Positions 8,147 to 16,438 are shown, numbered from the stretch's first letter. The stretch is DNA of 35,298 nt from Candidatus Sulfotelmatobacter sp. (GCA_030041215.1 JASHOH010000093.1:1-35298); one strand, 5' to 3'. Translations and numbers: made by a program. Notes: generated from the letters alone by a model not told the origin.

Positions 8147-9583
8147 CTACGAAGTCTGGAGAACGCTGACCGGCAGCGACACAGTTATCACAGCTCCGCC
8201 CTCAGGCCGTGCGCAAAGACTCACCGTGCCTCCATGGGTTTGAACGACCGCATTTACAAAAGCGAGGCCCATTCCGTGACCCGGCGAAAGTTTCCCCTTT
8301 ACGAACCGCTCGAAGACGCGCGGAACAATCTCCGGCGGAAATCCAGGGCCATCGTCTTCAACGACCAATTCGGCAGATCCACTACGTGAGTGCAGCCGGA
8401 TTGTAATGAGGTGACCAGTAGGCAAATGAGTCAGCTCGTTTTCCAGCAGATTGCTGATCACGCGGTTAAGCAGACCCGCGTCGGCCTCTACAAATACGTG
8501 TTCCTCAAGATCGAGTGTCACCTTGTGCTCACGATCAGACATAGCCGGTTGATAAAGATCGACTAATTGAGCTACGGCCACCGAGAGGTCTACAGGGGTG
8601 CGATCCAGCTCCAGGGCACCGGCTTCCGCTTCCGCCAGGTCCAACGTGGTATTCAGCTGTAACAGTAGGCGATCCAGGTTCTCGATCGCCTCTCCAACTG
8701 ACTCGCGCCAATTCTCGTTTCCTGTTTCACAAAGTGCGGATTCGAGCGTTCCACGTATCGAGGTCACCGGACTTTTCAGATCGTGTGCGACTGAACCAGT
8801 GACCGTTCGCAACTGATTCACGGAAGATTGAATCCGATCGAGCATGCGATTGAAAGTGCTTGCCAGTCGCGAGATCTCATCCGAATTCGCCGGTTCAGGC
8901 AACCGCTCCTCCAAATCCTCAGCACCAATCCGCGCTACGGTTTCGGTGATCCTTTCAACCCGCCGTAAGTTGCTCCGGACGCTCCAGTAAGAGATCACGA
9001 AGCCGAGCAGGAACATGCCACACCAGACTGCGGCGAGGCGACTGGCGAATCTGTGCAGTAGACGGGAAGTTCCGCGGTCGGAAAGACCCAGATACACAGT
9101 CTTTCCGTTCTGTTCGTGCACCACAACCCGGAATGTCTGCCGCACTCCTTCAACTCTAACGGACTGTGGAGATCCAGATGTAACCTTCGCCGTCTGGATA
9201 GCTGAAATGAAGGCGTCTGCGGTGCCTGGGCCCACCCATAACGGAGGTTCATTGTTGGCAGAGTCTGTGGCGAGAAAAAAGACGGAATTCAGTCTCTCCC
9301 CGCGCGCATTGCGCTCGTCAGGTACTTCTTGAGTCGCGAGCTCAGCCACTTCGCGAACCATGCGCTGGTATAGATGATCTTTGGGAGTATCGGCCAACAC
9401 TTGAGCCAGAACTTCCGTTTCGCCCGTAAGCCATGTGTCACTCCGTTCCCGTATGCCTTGAGCCACCAGGAAATAGACGATGAGGAAAGCGACGGCTGTT
9501 CCGAGCGCGAATGCGAGCGTAGTCCAAAGCGAAATCCGCCACGCGGCGGTGGTGGTTATTTTCCTAAGCATTCTTGAGAACAT
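8147..9583 (-). CDS. Two-component sensor histidine kinase (HAMP, HisKA, HATPase)
   Basis: This is a 478-residue membrane kinase. TM1 spans about 15-40 and a periplasmic sensor region about 45-180. TM2 lies at about 182-200, followed by a HAMP linker (VRSNLRRVERITETVARIGA ... ANSDEISRLASTFNRML). The H-box is SVAHDLKSPVTSIRG with phospho-acceptor His at about 267. The N-box is LLNRVISNLLENELTHLP, with G1 VVEDDGPGFP and G2 GHGMGLAFVNAVVQTHGG. All core catalytic motifs are present. It overlaps the response-regulator stop, so the two are translationally coupled. ATGs at 9583 and 9571 and a GTG at 9595 are all possible starts; I prefer 9583. The stimulus is unknown, but the upstream membrane/YceI genes on the same strand are candidate targets. 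Confidence 0.9.
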   Translation of the reverse strand: MFSRMLRKITTTAAWRISLWTTLAFALGTAVAFLIVYFLVAQGIRERSDTWLTGETEVLAQVLADTPKDHLYQRMVREVAELATQEVPDERNARGERLNSVFFLATDSANNEPPLWVGPGTADAFISAIQTAKVTSGSPQSVRVEGVRQTFRVVVHEQNGKTVYLGLSDRGTSRLLHRFASRLAAVWCGMFLLGFVISYWSVRSNLRRVERITETVARIGAEDLEERLPEPANSDEISRLASTFNRMLDRIQSSVNQLRTVTGSVAHDLKSPVTSIRGTLESALCETGNENWRESVGEAIENLDRLLLQLNTTLDLAEAEAGALELDRTPVDLSVAVAQLVDLYQPAMSDREHKVTLDLEEHVFVEADAGLLNRVISNLLENELTHLPTGHLITIRLHSRSGSAELVVEDDGPGFPPEIVPRVFERFVKGKLSPGHGMGLAFVNAVVQTHGGTVSLCARPEGGAVITVSLPVSVLQTS

Positions 9584-10241
9584 AACCGACACCACGAATT
9601 GTGTGAATCAAGGGATGCGACGTATCGTGGTCGACTTTACTCCGAAGCCGATAGATATGCACATCCACCACATTAGTTGCCGGATCGATACGCATCCGCC
9701 AAACGTGATCCAGAATCATGGTGCGCGTCACGACCCGACCTTCGTTGCGGCACAGGTATTCGAGAAGAGAAAACTCTTGTGGAGTCAATTGCAGAAGCTG
9801 ATCGCCGCGGCGCGCCTCGCGGCGCACCAGGTCAAGCTGCAGGTCGGCGGCTTGCAGACGCACGGATTCGTGGTGTGCAGGCGCCGACCGGCGCAGAAGA
9901 TTCCTCAGTCGAGCCAGGAGTTCGGCGAGCGCGAACGGTTTTGTGAGATAGTCGTCTCCGCCTTGCTCCAGTCCCTTGACACGCTCGTCGACGGAGCGCC
10001 GGGCGGACAAAATTAAGACTGGTGCCGAACTGCCATGGGCGCGGCAGCGGGCGATCAACTCCAACCCATCGACGTCCGGAAGACCAAGATCGACGATGAA
10101 GGCGTCGTGAATACCTTCCAATGCCAAGGCTTCTCCGGCGTTGGCGGTACTGGCCGTATCCACTTGATATCCGGTTTCAGACAGGGCACGTTTCAGAAAC
10201 TGCTGAATAGACGCATCATCTTCTACCAGCAACAATCGCAT
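9564..10241 (-). CDS. OmpR/PhoB-family response regulator
   Basis: This is a 225-residue DNA-binding response regulator. The receiver domain (1-115) has the acidic pair VEDD, the phospho-acceptor D51 in FIVDLGLPDVDG, a conserved LSAR switch region at about 78-81, and K101 in DDYLTKPF. The C-terminal winged helix (about 125-225) shows LTPQEFSLLEYLCRNEGRVV and VVDVHIYRLRSKV, ending IHTIRGVGYVLKNA. I chose the ATG at 10241 because the family starts at M-R-x-L-L-V-E-D-D; the frame is open further upstream without homology. It is the cognate regulator of the overlapping kinase gene. A 93-bp gap separates it from the YceI gene, leaving room for its own promoter. Confidence 0.92.
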   Translation of the reverse strand: MRLLLVEDDASIQQFLKRALSETGYQVDTASTANAGEALALEGIHDAFIVDLGLPDVDGLELIARCRAHGSSAPVLILSARRSVDERVKGLEQGGDDYLTKPFALAELLARLRNLLRRSAPAHHESVRLQAADLQLDLVRREARRGDQLLQLTPQEFSLLEYLCRNEGRVVTRTMILDHVWRMRIDPATNVVDVHIYRLRSKVDHDTSHPLIHTIRGVGYVLKNA

Positions 10242-10334
10242 AAGAGGAAGGTTCCCACTCGTCCACAACTTTACACCCCAACTAGGATGCAAAAAAACAG
10301 AATAGGGGCAGTCCCCACAGCCAGAAATTCGCCA

Positions 10335-10871
10335 TCATTGTCGATGCCAGGTCATGTCCACGCGCACCGGAATCTCGTTCTTCACCGGCATCGTCAAGAG
10401 GGACGGCGGATCGATTTTGAAGTCCGACAACGTGGCAGGAATCGTTCCTGTAACGTGAATCTCGGCCTCTTGTTTTTCTAGTTTGAAGGGCACCTGCTTG
10501 TACTGGACTGTCTGGCCCGCAAATTGAATCTCCAGGTCAGCCTTAATGTCCTCCGCTGTAGGGTCTGATTCGGGTAAGCGAGTGCGAACCGTTACGATTG
10601 GGAATTCGGCGCCGCGCGTGACTTGCAGCATGTGAAGGTCGCGATTGCTGTCTCCGGAATCGAACGACTTCACGGGCACTGCGATTAGGAAATCGCACTG
10701 ACCAGCGTGGCAAACTCCCTTACCCTTCGCCGCGTGACTAACCCCGTCAGTCTGATGTAGTGGATGCGACACGTGGTACATGAGAGTGCTTTGCTGAAGG
10801 ACCCATTGCCTGTCGGCTTGAGCAAATGCCGACAGTACAAACAGAAAACCGATCAAAACTTTCTTTTCCAT
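10335..10871 (-). CDS. YceI-like periplasmic lipocalin-fold protein
   Basis: This is a 178-residue exported protein. It has a signal peptide MEKKVLIGFLFVLSAFAQA and begins mature with DRQWVLQQSTLMYHVSHPLH, which corresponds to the 'W-x-l-d-x-x-S-x-x-F-x-v-x-H' start of YceI-like proteins that bind polyisoprenoids. It ends with the usual ...VTGTIPATLSDFKIDPPSLL...NEIPVRVDMTW strands. The HxxxH residues and the paired cysteines CHAGQC are visible. It starts 13 bp after the stop of the membrane protein gene upstream, so the two are almost certainly one transcript. In E. coli the YceI gene likewise follows a b561-type cytochrome gene (yceJ), which supports the reading of the neighbour. Confidence 0.8.
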   Translation of the reverse strand: MEKKVLIGFLFVLSAFAQADRQWVLQQSTLMYHVSHPLHQTDGVSHAAKGKGVCHAGQCDFLIAVPVKSFDSGDSNRDLHMLQVTRGAEFPIVTVRTRLPESDPTAEDIKADLEIQFAGQTVQYKQVPFKLEKQEAEIHVTGTIPATLSDFKIDPPSLLTMPVKNEIPVRVDMTWHRQ

Positions 10872-10884
10872 AAGATGATAGAGG

Positions 10885-11808
10885 TTAGAATTTGACCGAT
10901 ACCGACAAGAGGGCAGCTCCAAATGCCCCGGCAGTCACGATGGCTACCGGTCCGTGAGCCCGAGCGATGCCATGAACCTTCTCACCATTATTCTTTTGAT
11001 CGAACGCCATGGCTCCGAGAATTGGAGTAAGAATCATTCCCGGGCCGTGAATCCAGGCCATGGCTTCGTGGAAACGGATCGGGCCGCGTTTTGGGGTACC
11101 CTTAATTCTGGGCGCACGAATGGCATACCAGGCGGTGATGCCGTAGAGATCTCCAGTGAGCGCTCCCAGCGCAACGTGCAGGTCCCGAGCAGCCGTGCCT
11201 TCACTTTTGCCCCCGGCGCCAGGACCGAGGATCACTGTCGCAACTAGCGGTATCGTCGTGATCAATCCCATATGTTGATGAATCTTGAGCATGTGGGAGC
11301 GCTTGTCCAGCAGCGCTTGTTCTTTGAGGTTGCCTTGGGTTTGTTCCGGAGTGAGTCCGAGATCCGATAGTGAAGGTGCTGTTGTGCTGGACGGCGCGTT
11401 TGGCAAGTTTTCCTGTGGCGTAGCCGTCGGTTCCCCACTGCCTTCCTTAGCCCCCAACGTTTCGTCTAGAACGGTCGTCTTGTTAATTTCAACTCTTGCC
11501 GGAAGGTTCTGCAATGTCTTGAAGCCAGCCGCTTCGACTTTCAGGAGGTAGCTCCCTGGCAGCAACTGATCAAACCGGTATGAACCGTCCGCCCCCGTTG
11601 TGGTGGTTCGCGTCTGCCCCGTCTCTGCGCTCGTTGTCGTTACTGTGGCATCTGCGATCTTGGCACCAGAAGAATCGGTGATCGTACCTGTCAGTACGCC
11701 GGTCTCGGCGACTTGGGCCATGAGAGAGGCAGTCAATGCAACAAACATTATGCTGACTGCGAGATTAGAGAGTCTGTCAATCCGGTAGCTCCAGATCGGC
11801 AGGCGCAT
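10885..11808 (-). CDS. Carboxypeptidase-regulatory domain fused to a His-rich four-helix (cytochrome b561-like) membrane domain
   Basis: This is a 307-residue protein. A signal peptide ends near SLMAQ. Residues about 40-120 form a carboxypeptidase-regulatory domain (GVLTGTITDSSGAKIADATV ... GSYRFDQLLPGSYLLKVEAA), followed by a Pro/Ser/Thr linker. The C-terminal ~130 residues have four hydrophobic helices, each opening with or containing histidines: KIHQHMGLITTIPLVATVIL, DLHVALGALTGDLYGITAWY, FHEAMAWIHGPGMILTPILG, VHGIARAHGPVAIVTAGAFG. That layout suggests haem b ligation, as in b561-like quinol or ferric-reductase proteins. The haem role is inference. GGGGAC lies just upstream of the ATG at 11808; the frame is open to a TTG at 11862. 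YceI follows 13 bp downstream. A shared palindrome lies 91 bp upstream. Confidence 0.7.
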   Translation of the reverse strand: MRLPIWSYRIDRLSNLAVSIMFVALTASLMAQVAETGVLTGTITDSSGAKIADATVTTTSAETGQTRTTTTGADGSYRFDQLLPGSYLLKVEAAGFKTLQNLPARVEINKTTVLDETLGAKEGSGEPTATPQENLPNAPSSTTAPSLSDLGLTPEQTQGNLKEQALLDKRSHMLKIHQHMGLITTIPLVATVILGPGAGGKSEGTAARDLHVALGALTGDLYGITAWYAIRAPRIKGTPKRGPIRFHEAMAWIHGPGMILTPILGAMAFDQKNNGEKVHGIARAHGPVAIVTAGAFGAALLSVSVKF

Positions 11809-11898
11809 CTTTGTCCCCAATCTTTCCGACCGCATTACTATCGCGAGAACGCTGCACACCAAGGGTATGTCACTAATATGAACGCCGGGTTTTCGGAG

Positions 11899-11916
11899 GA
11901 TGACAATTCGTTCATC
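11899..11916. promoter_or_regulatory. 18-bp near-palindrome, copy C (GATGACAATTCGTTCATC)
   Basis: Third copy of the palindrome, 91 bp upstream of the membrane-protein/YceI operon start at 11808. Relative to that gene it is inverted compared with the other two copies, which is consistent with binding by a symmetric dimer. Extended identity with copy A (GGATGACAATT-GTTCATCTTT) argues against chance. Confidence 0.5.
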
Positions 11917-12186
11917 TTTACGATCGTGCTTTCACTTTTCGATATGATTCACTCGCACGCGGACAGTCATAGTGATCCCTTTTGCTGCTTTGATTTCTCG
12001 TCGAAGACGACCAAGCACCTAGTTACGGTGAGTATCAGTGGCCTCGAAGCAACATGCGTCGTTGGCACGCGATCTGGAGGGCTACAGGCCTATCGCGAGA
12101 AAGTTCTTTATCGACAGTATCGAGCGATGCTCCTTCATTCATCTCGGCTTTTTTTGTCTTGTGGTGTCCTGCACAAAATGTGCTGA
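11917..12186. other. Intergenic stretch without a recognisable gene
   Basis: About 270 bases lie between the third palindrome and the glycolipid-binding remnant. Frames here are short or antisense and show no motif I recognise. No terminator-like hairpin with a T-run was seen. Confidence 0.4.
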
Positions 12187-12417
12187 TTGGTGATCGAGCT
12201 ACGATTCGTGAGCGCAAAAGCAAGACCTAGCATCGTCGCCGCTTGGGTCAGGTTCCCCGAGCTTACGGTTCAGCCACTATCCCAACGTTACACGCGGCTT
12301 ACCAAAGACGCCTATCGGTACGAAAGCAACACGGGATTCTCGGCTGAGATCGTCGTAGATGATCTCGGTCTGGTGACGGCCTACCCTAATGGCTGGGAAC
12401 GGATCGGTACGCTATAG
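12187..12417 (+). pseudogene. C-terminal remnant of a putative glycolipid-binding domain protein
   Basis: The 76-codon frame (TTG at 12187) contains IVAAWVRFPELTVQPLSQRY, TRLTKDAYRYESN, GFSAEIVVDDLGLV and YPNGWERIG. This matches the last ~60 residues of the 'putative glycolipid-binding' family (about 190 residues, PF06475-like), recognisable by 'AAWxRFPxLxVxPLxQxYTR' and the terminal 'GLVxxYPxxWER'. Two thirds of the usual protein is missing, with a stop just upstream of the frame. It is therefore a truncated relic. A short active form is unlikely. Confidence 0.6.
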
Positions 12418-12444
12418 AATCTGACGACCGTGAATTGGAATCGG

Positions 12445-12714
12445 TCACTGTGTATAAAAGAGCGAATGCGGCGACCAGCGGGTACAGGACAGGCATTGCG
12501 TCTCAGTCCACTGGTGCAGGCAGGCTGGGCAGACGCCTCCGGTGTCGAAAGTGTTCCACTCGTGCCCGCACGTGCAGAACCATTTGTCTTCTTTGCGGGG
12601 CGACCATCCGCACAGCGGGCACCGGATGCGCGGTGGTTCCGAAGCGCCGGGCTTCTTGTGTTCCTGAGGCTCACGGTTCGGAACGATGACCGGACTGTCA
12701 GCGACCGGAGTCAT
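12445..12714 (-). CDS. Small double zinc-ribbon protein
   Basis: This is an 89-residue protein with four pairs of metal-binding cysteines: CPLCGW, CTCGHEW, CPACLHQW and CLSCTRW, the last followed by SPHSLFY. The pattern 'CGHxWNTFDTGGVCPxCxxQWxxTQC' recurs in small proteins I have seen in Acidobacteriota and other soil bacteria. Function is unknown; rubredoxin-like or zinc-ribbon binding partners are possible. It starts 9 bases after the stop of another minus-strand fragment, with AAAGAG before the ATG, suggesting the pair was once an operon. It is one of the few apparently intact genes in this decayed stretch. Confidence 0.7.
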   Translation of the reverse strand: MTPVADSPVIVPNREPQEHKKPGASEPPRIRCPLCGWSPRKEDKWFCTCGHEWNTFDTGGVCPACLHQWTETQCLSCTRWSPHSLFYTQ

Positions 12715-12723
12715 GCTCTTTGT

Positions 12724-12879
12724 TCACTGGATTCTGTGTTCTTCGCCAAGTGTGCTCCGATTCTTTCCGATCACGCGTACTTCCTTCCCACGGAGTCCGG
12801 CGTACTTGATCGCTATGCCTAGTAGCATGTACTCGTCTTCTTGGTAATCGGCAGCAAAGGCGTCTTCCCCCTTATTACA
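12724..12879 (-). pseudogene. Remnant of a small conserved protein upstream of the zinc-ribbon gene
   Basis: A minus-strand frame of about 51 codons encodes EDEYMLLGIAIKYAGLRGKE, VRVIGKNRSTL and then a stop. It begins directly after an in-frame stop with no start codon at the beginning; the only internal Met would give 34 residues. The composition is protein-like (ordered, no low complexity), so it is probably the C-terminus of a lost gene. I do not recognise the family. It sits directly before the zinc-ribbon gene. Confidence 0.35.
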
Positions 12880-13076
12880 TCATCTCCGCCAACAAAACTT
12901 GCAGCGCTGCGGTGGCAGGTGCGGCGACTGTCACATTCACGGTTGAATACGGCACACCGGTCTACACGGAGCAAACCAAGGCCTCAAAGTGTGATGGAGT
13001 GGGCCCCCCCTGCTACACCGTGAAATACACCAAGGTCTGGGAAGCAAGCGATAAGTTCACCATCGACCTGTATTAA
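12870..13076 (+). pseudogene. C-terminal fragment of a secreted beta-rich protein
   Basis: The plus frame contains YYIISANKTCSAAVAGAATV, TFTVEYGTPVYTEQT, then a Cys pair (KCDGVGPPCY) and VKYTKVWEASDKFTIDLY before the TAA at 13076. No start codon is available upstream in frame. Composition and the paired cysteines suggest an exported beta-sandwich protein. It overlaps the antisense fragment at 12724-12879 by a few bases. It is followed by two strong terminators, consistent with a former gene end. Confidence 0.4.
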
Positions 13077-13089
13077 TGATTCGCGAAGC

Positions 13090-13116
13090 AAGAAGCCGCT
13101 GCCGAAGCGGCTTCTT
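13090..13116 (+). terminator. Hairpin terminator after the secreted-protein fragment
   Basis: A perfect 11-bp stem AAGAAGCCGCT / AGCGGCTTCTT closes on a GCCGA loop, beginning 13 bases after the stop at 13076. A moderately T-rich CTTT tail follows. Confidence 0.7.
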
Positions 13117-13129
13117 CTTTCAACAATTT

Positions 13130-13163
13130 CCAGACTCAGGAGCGATCCTGAGTCTGGTTTTTT
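13130..13163 (+). terminator. Strong rho-independent terminator
   Basis: A perfect 12-bp stem CCAGACTCAGGA / TCCTGAGTCTGG with a GCGA loop is followed directly by TTTTTT. It is the second of two terminators in tandem within 75 bases and insulates the downstream TPR gene. Confidence 0.85.
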
Positions 13164-13223
13164 GTCGGATGGTTTAAGATTGAGTTCAATGTATTTCTCT
13201 TCGAATCACCTTTTCCTGTAGCC

Positions 13224-15139
13224 ATGACCCCGGTTTCCACGGTTCGTTCAAAGAGTCGAATCCAGAAGATTAAGAAAGCGCCAACTCAACCCTCGGCTCT
13301 GAAATTAAAACCGTCTTTTGTGCGGGACCGCCAAAGGCTCGGGCTCTCTCTCCTGCTGTTCGCCGCTGTGCTTGGGTTCTACAGTTCGATCACCCCCAAC
13401 GGCTTCATCGGCTACGACGACCCCGGTTACATTCTGAAAAATGCCCCGGTGAAAGATGGGCTCACCTGGGGCACAGTGAAGTGGGCTTTCACCAATCCCG
13501 ATTACGCCTCCAACTATCATCCGCTGACTTGCCTGTCGCATGCCCTCGACAGCGATCTTTTCGGTTTGAACCCTGTCGGACCGCACTGGGAAAACGTGGT
13601 GCTGCACGGTTTGAGCGCGGTGCTTCTGTTCTGGATACTGCAAAGCGCTACAGGGTTCCGCTGGCGCAGTCTCATGGTGGCTGCGTTGTTCGCGCTTCAT
13701 CCGATCAACGTCGAATCGGTGGCGTGGGCGGCAGAGCGCAAAAATGTGCTGAGCATGTTCCTGGTGTTGCTGGCTTTACTCGCCTATATCTGGTATGCCC
13801 GCAAGCCTGGCGTGGCCCGCTACGCAGCCGTGGCCGGTTTATTCGCGATGGGTTTGCTGGCCAAGCCACAGGTCATCACGTTTCCATTTCTCCTGATGCT
13901 GTTCGACTATTGGCCGCTTGCACGGATCAGGGGTAAGGATTTGCCAGCAGCCCAGGGCGGTGACTTTCCGCAATCGAATCTGAAGTCCCTCATCTGGGAG
14001 AAAGTTCCGCTTCTCGCTCTCTCTGCAGCCAGCGCCGTGGTGACCATGAACGCCCAAAGAGAAGCCATTAGGGACCTTGCCCACTACGGCTTGGCGCTGC
14101 GCATTGAGAACGCGATCATCGCTTATGCGCGCTACATCGGAAAGGCGTTCTGGCCCGCTCGCCTCGTCCAACTTTATCCGCATCCCACCGGCTGTTTCCC
14201 TTCTGGCAAATCGGCGGAGCAGTTTTGTTATCGCTGTTGATCACCGGAGCGGTTTGCGCACGGTGGCGAACTCAACGCTACCTCGCCATGGGATGGTTTT
14301 GGTTCCTGGGCAGCCTGGTGCCCATGATCGGGCTGGTGCAGGTGGGTGAACAGGCCATTGCCGATCGTTATGCCTACCTGCCATTCGTCGGCATTTTTGT
14401 GATGGTGATTTGGCTTGTCGCCGACCTGTGGCAGTCTGTGCGCATTTTGCCGTATTGGCTCACCCCTCCCGCGGTGGGCTGCCTACTGGTTCTCGGCATG
14501 CTGACCCATCGGCAAGTAACCTATTGGCACGACGACGAACGCTTCTGGCCGCGCGACATCGCCCTCACTACCGACAACTATGTCGGCGAATATAACTACG
14601 CTAACTATCTCCACGGCCAAGGCCGGGACGAAGAAGCGAGCCAGCACCTGCGCGCCGCGCTCGCCATCAATCGCAACGACCTGATGTGCAACTTTCTTAT
14701 GGGAGCCGACGAAGGCCACCATGGCAATTTCGCTGCGGCCCTGCAGCGCTATCAATTCGTGGCTTCGCATGCGCTAAGCAGGAAGCTTGTGGCTCAGGCC
14801 AATGACGAAATCGCGGGGATCTATCGCGTGACCGGCGATAGCGCGAAGGCGAAGCAATATTACGAAGCTTCGCTTCGCGTTTATCCAGTTCAGCCAAGCA
14901 TCATGGTTCGGCTGGGTGTAATAGATATGCAAAATGGTGACCCGCAAGGTGCTGCCCACCAGTTCCTGCATGCCGCTGCGCTGCAACCGTCCACTGTGGC
15001 AGAACTGCTGGCTGCCCAGGCTCTGAGACAAGAGGGACGCACGGAGGAAGCCAACAAGCTCTTTCAGCACGTGGCCGCCACTTCACGCAATCTGGCTCAA
15101 GACCGGAGAGATGTAGCAGCGCTTATGGCAGGGAGATAA
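13224..15139 (+). pseudogene. TMTC-like polytopic membrane protein with C-terminal TPRs (GT-C fold), one frameshift
   Basis: The first frame (13224-14240) starts with a basic tail, then TM segments and GT-C-like landmarks: the acidic pair in GFIGYDDPGYILKN, SNYHPLTCLSHALD, and FALHPINVESVAWAAERKNV, which is near-identical to the hallmark 'HPxxVESVAWxxERKxVLS' of TMTC/O-mannosyltransferase-like TPR proteins. At about 14190-14193 one base is missing (LYPHPTG then, in the other frame, LFPFWQIGGAVLL). The second frame (14225-15139) continues with LGSLVPMIGLVQVGEQAIAD and RYAYLPFVGIF, last TMs, and TPR-like helices (GDSAKAKQYYEASLRVYP, GDPQGAAHQFLHAAALQP). Repaired length is about 638 residues. 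A role in extracytoplasmic protein glycosylation is inferred from the family. The shift may be a real mutation or a sequencing error. Confidence 0.8.
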
Positions 15140-15238
15140 ATCGAGGCGAGGCGGCGGAATCGGCTTCAGTCCGAAAAGGCTGATCAATAACCTAGTCTAT
15201 CCGATACGTGGATGAGAATGAGTTTTCTGTGTGGGACA

Positions 15239-15613
15239 TTACAGTTCCCCCACGTTCTGACGATCGGCATGAACAGTAGGCATGGCAGGCCAAGCGTACG
15301 TGTCGTGCTTGGCAGCTGAGTAGTTCGCGTCGAGTACTGGCTGGAGCAGGCATAGCGTTGCAATTCGGCGCACCATCTCGCGAAAATAATCAGCCTCATC
15401 AGTCGTTATCATGCGGCCCAGCATCTTTTCCTCCCGATAACTCAACCACTTCTTCAAAACTTGATATCCGCCGATCGTGAAACCCCAAACGTTCGACAGT
15501 ACATTTTTCCAATATGCATCGTCGTTGAGGTAAATATCTGTGGTGCGCTCGCCTAATTGGCCGAGAGCTTTTTCCAGCGAGAAACCAAACTCGGCCACAC
15601 CGTCTGCAATCAC
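15239..15613 (-). pseudogene. C-terminal remnant of a type ISP restriction-modification enzyme
   Basis: The 124-residue frame includes TTDIYLNDDAYWKNVLSNVW, GFTIGGYQVLKKWLSYREEK and ADYFREMVRRIATLCLLQPV...LDANY. This is the characteristic C-terminus of LlaGI/type ISP single-chain restriction-modification proteins (helicase, N6-adenine methylase and target recognition in ~1500 residues), where 'YTIGGYQVxKKWLSYRE' and 'RRIAxLxLLxPxLDANY' close the protein. Everything upstream, including nuclease, helicase and methylase, is missing. It points to a former restriction system at this site. Confidence 0.7.
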
Positions 15614-15838
15614 CGTTTTTTCTTCGTCTTTACCGCGGTTGTCGTGGCCGATCGCGCCACCTTGGTCAGCGAACTGTACTTCCCTGCCTCACGTGATTTC
15701 GCCCCGCAGCGCTTATTTTGCAGTGAAGCCTAGGAAAACGTTCGCCCTAGAAGCGGTTACGCAGGGCAATCAATCCCCGTAAGATTATGCTTCTAACGCC
15801 ACCTCCCCAACGATTCGCTCACGCGATTCACCCGCGCA
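15614..15838. other. Unassigned stretch between restriction-enzyme and integrase remnants
   Basis: No complete gene is visible. The minus strand holds a short protein-like tail (REAGKYSSLTKVARSATTTA, then VKTKKKR and a stop) just before the restriction remnant's frame. It may be the end of another lost gene, but I cannot assign it. Confidence 0.3.
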
Positions 15839-16180
15839 ATGGCTTGCATCACAAAGGATTACATTCGCAATGTGATGGTTGCCATTTTTAAGCACGCACA
15901 ACGGTACGGCTTGTTGCCGAGAACGCAAGAAGCCAATCCTATGATTTTCGTGCGGCAATCATCGGTCACGAACTACGAGCCGGTTGTACTCACAGTCGCG
16001 CAGTGCGTTGACATTCTGGCGAATCTCGCGGGCTTGTATCGAGTGTTGGTACTGACGGATGCAGCAACCGGGCTTCGCATTAGCGAAATCCTGGCATTAC
16101 ATTGGTCGGATATTGACAGGGCGCATTCGTGCATTCGCGTGACCCGCGCGTATGTGTACGGCAAATTCGGGCCACCGAAC
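15839..16180 (+). pseudogene. Tyrosine recombinase (phage-type integrase) fragment
   Basis: From 15839 the frame reads as the SAM-like core-binding domain (DYIRNVMVAIFKHAQRYGLL) and the start of the catalytic domain (LTVAQCVDILANLAGLYRVL, TDAATGLRISEILALHWSDI). The first catalytic Arg lies in ATGLRISE. After VYGKFGPPN at about 16178 the frame continues into GC-rich, unrelated sequence. The remaining catalytic residues (Lys, HxxR, His, Tyr) are absent, so it cannot be active. The start is also uncertain, since the frame is open upstream. It marks an old integration event next to the restriction remnant. Confidence 0.75.
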
Positions 16181-16438
16181 GGGGAGCGGGTGTTTGCGCG
16201 CGGGGGCGCGGGGCGGGCGTGCGGCGGGGCGCTATGCGGAACTCGCGATTCGCGTCACCCACCATTCGAACCCCGCGAAGGGTGGGGCAGCCACAATTGG
16301 GATAGATCCAAAGAAATCCCAGGCAAGGTGGGCCAGCCCCCAACTCTCTTCGATCGTCTAATACACTTCCGTTATTTGACCGATCACCGCGAGTCAAACA
16401 TTATGCAAATCTAAGAAAGGCCTTTGCGGGAGGCGCGT

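Noticed and set aside
16181-16414. C-terminal half of the integrase frame
   Set aside because: After VYGKFGPPN the translation becomes Gly/Arg-rich and matches no integrase catalytic motif, so it was not counted as part of the recombinase.
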